A stretch of DNA of 55,490 nt, taken from contig DASSNC010000004.1 in the NCBI GenBank assembly GCA_035688305.1, positions 1-55,490 of the forward strand. Direction: 5' to 3'. The notes beneath the pieces were generated by a model, which was not told where the DNA came from, searched no databases, and saw only the letters and a program-made list of their open reading frames with translations. This document shows, in pieces, positions 54,563-55,490 of this stretch. Each line of letters begins with the position of its first letter. Positions within the stretch are counted from its first letter, which is position 1. Made by a program: the position numbers and the translations under genes. The DNA is from 66-474 sp035688305 (GTDB lineage: Bacteria; Pseudomonadota; Gammaproteobacteria; Xanthomonadales; Rhodanobacteraceae).

Positions 54563-55068
54563 CCGACAAGCCCAAGTCCAAACCGCGCCCGGCCGCGCGA
54601 CGCAAGCCCGCAGCAAAAAAAGCCGCGCCGGCAGCGGAACCCACCACCGCGCCAGCGAACACGCGTGCGCCGGCGCCGCTGGCGACGATTCCCCTGCACG
54701 TACGCTGGCGCGACCTCGACGCGTTCAACCATGTCAACAACTCGTCGTACCTGACTTTCCTTGAGGAAGCGCGCCTGCAGTGGCTGCGCCAGGTTCCCGG
54801 CGAATGGTTCAACGAACACGCGATGCCGGTGATGGCCGCGGTCGACCTGCACTACCGCAAGCCGATCACCTGGCCCGCCGAAGTCGACGTGCTGCTTTCC
54901 TGCGAACGACTGGGCAATTCGTCACTCACGATCGGCAACCGCATTGTGGATCGCAGCGATCCCGCATGTGTGTACGCCGACGGCAACGTGGTGATGGTGT
55001 GGGTGGATCCGGCGACCGGCGCATCGGTGGCATTGCCCGAGGCGATCTGCGCGGCCTGCTCGGTGTAA
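54559..55068 (+). CDS. Hotdog-fold acyl-CoA thioesterase with basic N-terminal extension
   Basis: 169 residues. Residues about 45-165 form a 4-hydroxybenzoyl-CoA thioesterase-like hotdog domain: PLHVRWRDLDAFNHVNNSSYLTFLEEARL, AAVDLHYRKPITWPAEVDVLL, then GNSSLTIGNRIVD. The first 40 residues are Lys/Pro/Ala-rich and disordered (KPKSKPRPAARRKPAAKKAA), unlike most family members. It overlaps uvrA by four bases, so translation is coupled to uvrA although the enzyme activity is unrelated to repair. Substrate unknown. Confidence 0.88.
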
Positions 55069-55439
55069 GGCAAAAGCAACAGAAAAGCTTTCACCACGGA
55101 ATCACACGGAGCGACACGGATCAAGAACCTTATCCGTGCGCATCCGTGAAAATCCGTGGCAAAAAAGCTCTGCAGTCATGCACGCGCGCCGTGTTGTTCC
55201 TGCAGCGTCAACGCCACCTTGTCGCGAAGATAGACCGGCAGCGCCTGTTCGGTGCAAGGCACAGGCAACAGCAAGGTTTTCACCACGGATTCACACGGAT
55301 CTTCACGGATCAAGAACCTTATCCGTGCGCATCCGTGAAAATCCGTGGCAAAAAAGCTCTGCAGTCATGCGCGCGCGCCGTGTTGTTCCTGCAGCGTCAA
55401 CGCCACCTTGTCACGCAGGTACACCGGCAGCGCCTGTTC
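55055..55439. repeat. 189-bp tandem duplication spanning the tsaB 3' end
   Basis: Two diverged copies with a constant offset of 189 bp: for example AAGGCA at 55067 and 55256, and the stop-complement TCA at 55176 and 55365. Each copy contains inverted CCACGGATT...ATCCGTG arms and the shared block AAAAAAGCTCTGCAGTCATG. Copy boundaries fall where the thioesterase end (CCTGCTCGGTG) resembles tsaB (CCTGTTCCGGTG). Confidence 0.9.
55176..55248 (-). pseudogene. Duplicated 3' end of tsaB
   Basis: About 24 codons read EQALPVYLRDKVALTLQEQ, then HGARA and a stop, identical in translation to the true tsaB end at 55365-55439. No upstream coding part is present, so it is a non-functional copy created by the 189-bp duplication. 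Confidence 0.85.
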
Positions 55440-55490
55440 CGGTGGCACGCCCTTGCCAGCACTGAACAGCGGCGCGGCGAGACGCACGAC
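55365..55490 (-). CDS. tsaB: tRNA threonylcarbamoyladenosine biosynthesis protein TsaB (C-terminal part)
   Basis: The last 41 codons of a gene continuing beyond the window. The ending GVPPEQALPVYLRDKVALTL matches the conserved TsaB terminus (PxYLRDKVA). TsaB is the inactive TsaD-like partner in the t6A complex with TsaE (41.3 kb) and TsaD. It is convergent with the thioesterase, from which it is separated by the tandem duplication. Confidence 0.85.
   Translation of the reverse strand, partial: VVRLAAPLFSAGKGVPPEQALPVYLRDKVALTLQEQHGARA

Overview
The window is about 55 kb of GC-rich chromosome from a gammaproteobacterium, most likely of the order Xanthomonadales/Lysobacterales (Rhodanobacteraceae or Xanthomonadaceae). 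This rests on a copL-copA-copB copper cluster in its xanthomonad order, the strong GC bias at third codon positions, and the housekeeping neighbourhood rplU-rpmA-obg / rpsT-murJ / panBCD. The species cannot be named from sequence alone.

Layout. (1) 0.5-10 kb is accessory metabolism and transport: pirin, an NADP-dependent MDR oxidoreductase, a PatZ-type acyl-CoA synthetase/acetyltransferase, DoxX, a broken TolC-type gene abutting an MFS_3 exporter, a leftover piece of a second MFS_3 gene, and another MFS permease. (2) 10.2-16.2 kb holds a long inverted-repeat element, an SLC13-type transporter with RCK_C domains, and copLAB; copA carries a palindromic repeat in frame. (3) 16.4-27.5 kb is rich in redox and stress genes: glutathionyl-hydroquinone reductase, SulP transporter, catalase, an accessory FtsH, a baeRF3-type protein, an HPF/RaiA-like protein, a dihydrolipoamide-dehydrogenase-like flavoprotein and a GNAT acetyltransferase. 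(4) 27.9-29.6 kb has three small genes of unknown role. (5) 29.8-36.5 kb has uvrB and, divergent from it, a tightly coupled two-gene operon: a SIR2-like/TIR fusion followed by a membrane-anchored nSTAND NTPase with a long helical, TPR-like C-terminus. I infer a candidate NAD-targeting defence or conflict system, and it is the most interesting item here. (6) 36.8-44.5 kb has a type IV pseudopilin, an orphan HMG-CoA-synthase-like gene, tRNA-Asn(GUU) next to 126-bp tandem repeats, and amiC-tsaE-nnr divergent from queG. (7) 44.5-55.5 kb is mostly core: panBCD, murJ, rpsT, obg, rpmA, rplU, uvrA, a hotdog thioesterase and the 3' end of tsaB, whose end lies in a 189-bp tandem duplication.

Two themes run through the non-coding DNA. 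First, there are several families of palindromic repeats: one with GTAGGTTGGGCT arms, one with paired hairpins ending in a GGTGAGGGT-like tail, a 27-bp perfect inverted repeat, and a CCACGGATT family. Most lie between genes, but one is inside copA. Second, four genes (copL, uvrB, nnr, queG) have a -10-like hexamer ending exactly 6 nt before the ATG, which predicts leaderless mRNAs.

Coordinates follow the most plausible start by ribosome-binding site, promoter position or family alignment by eye. Alternatives are noted. All assignments come from reading motifs; no database search was possible.
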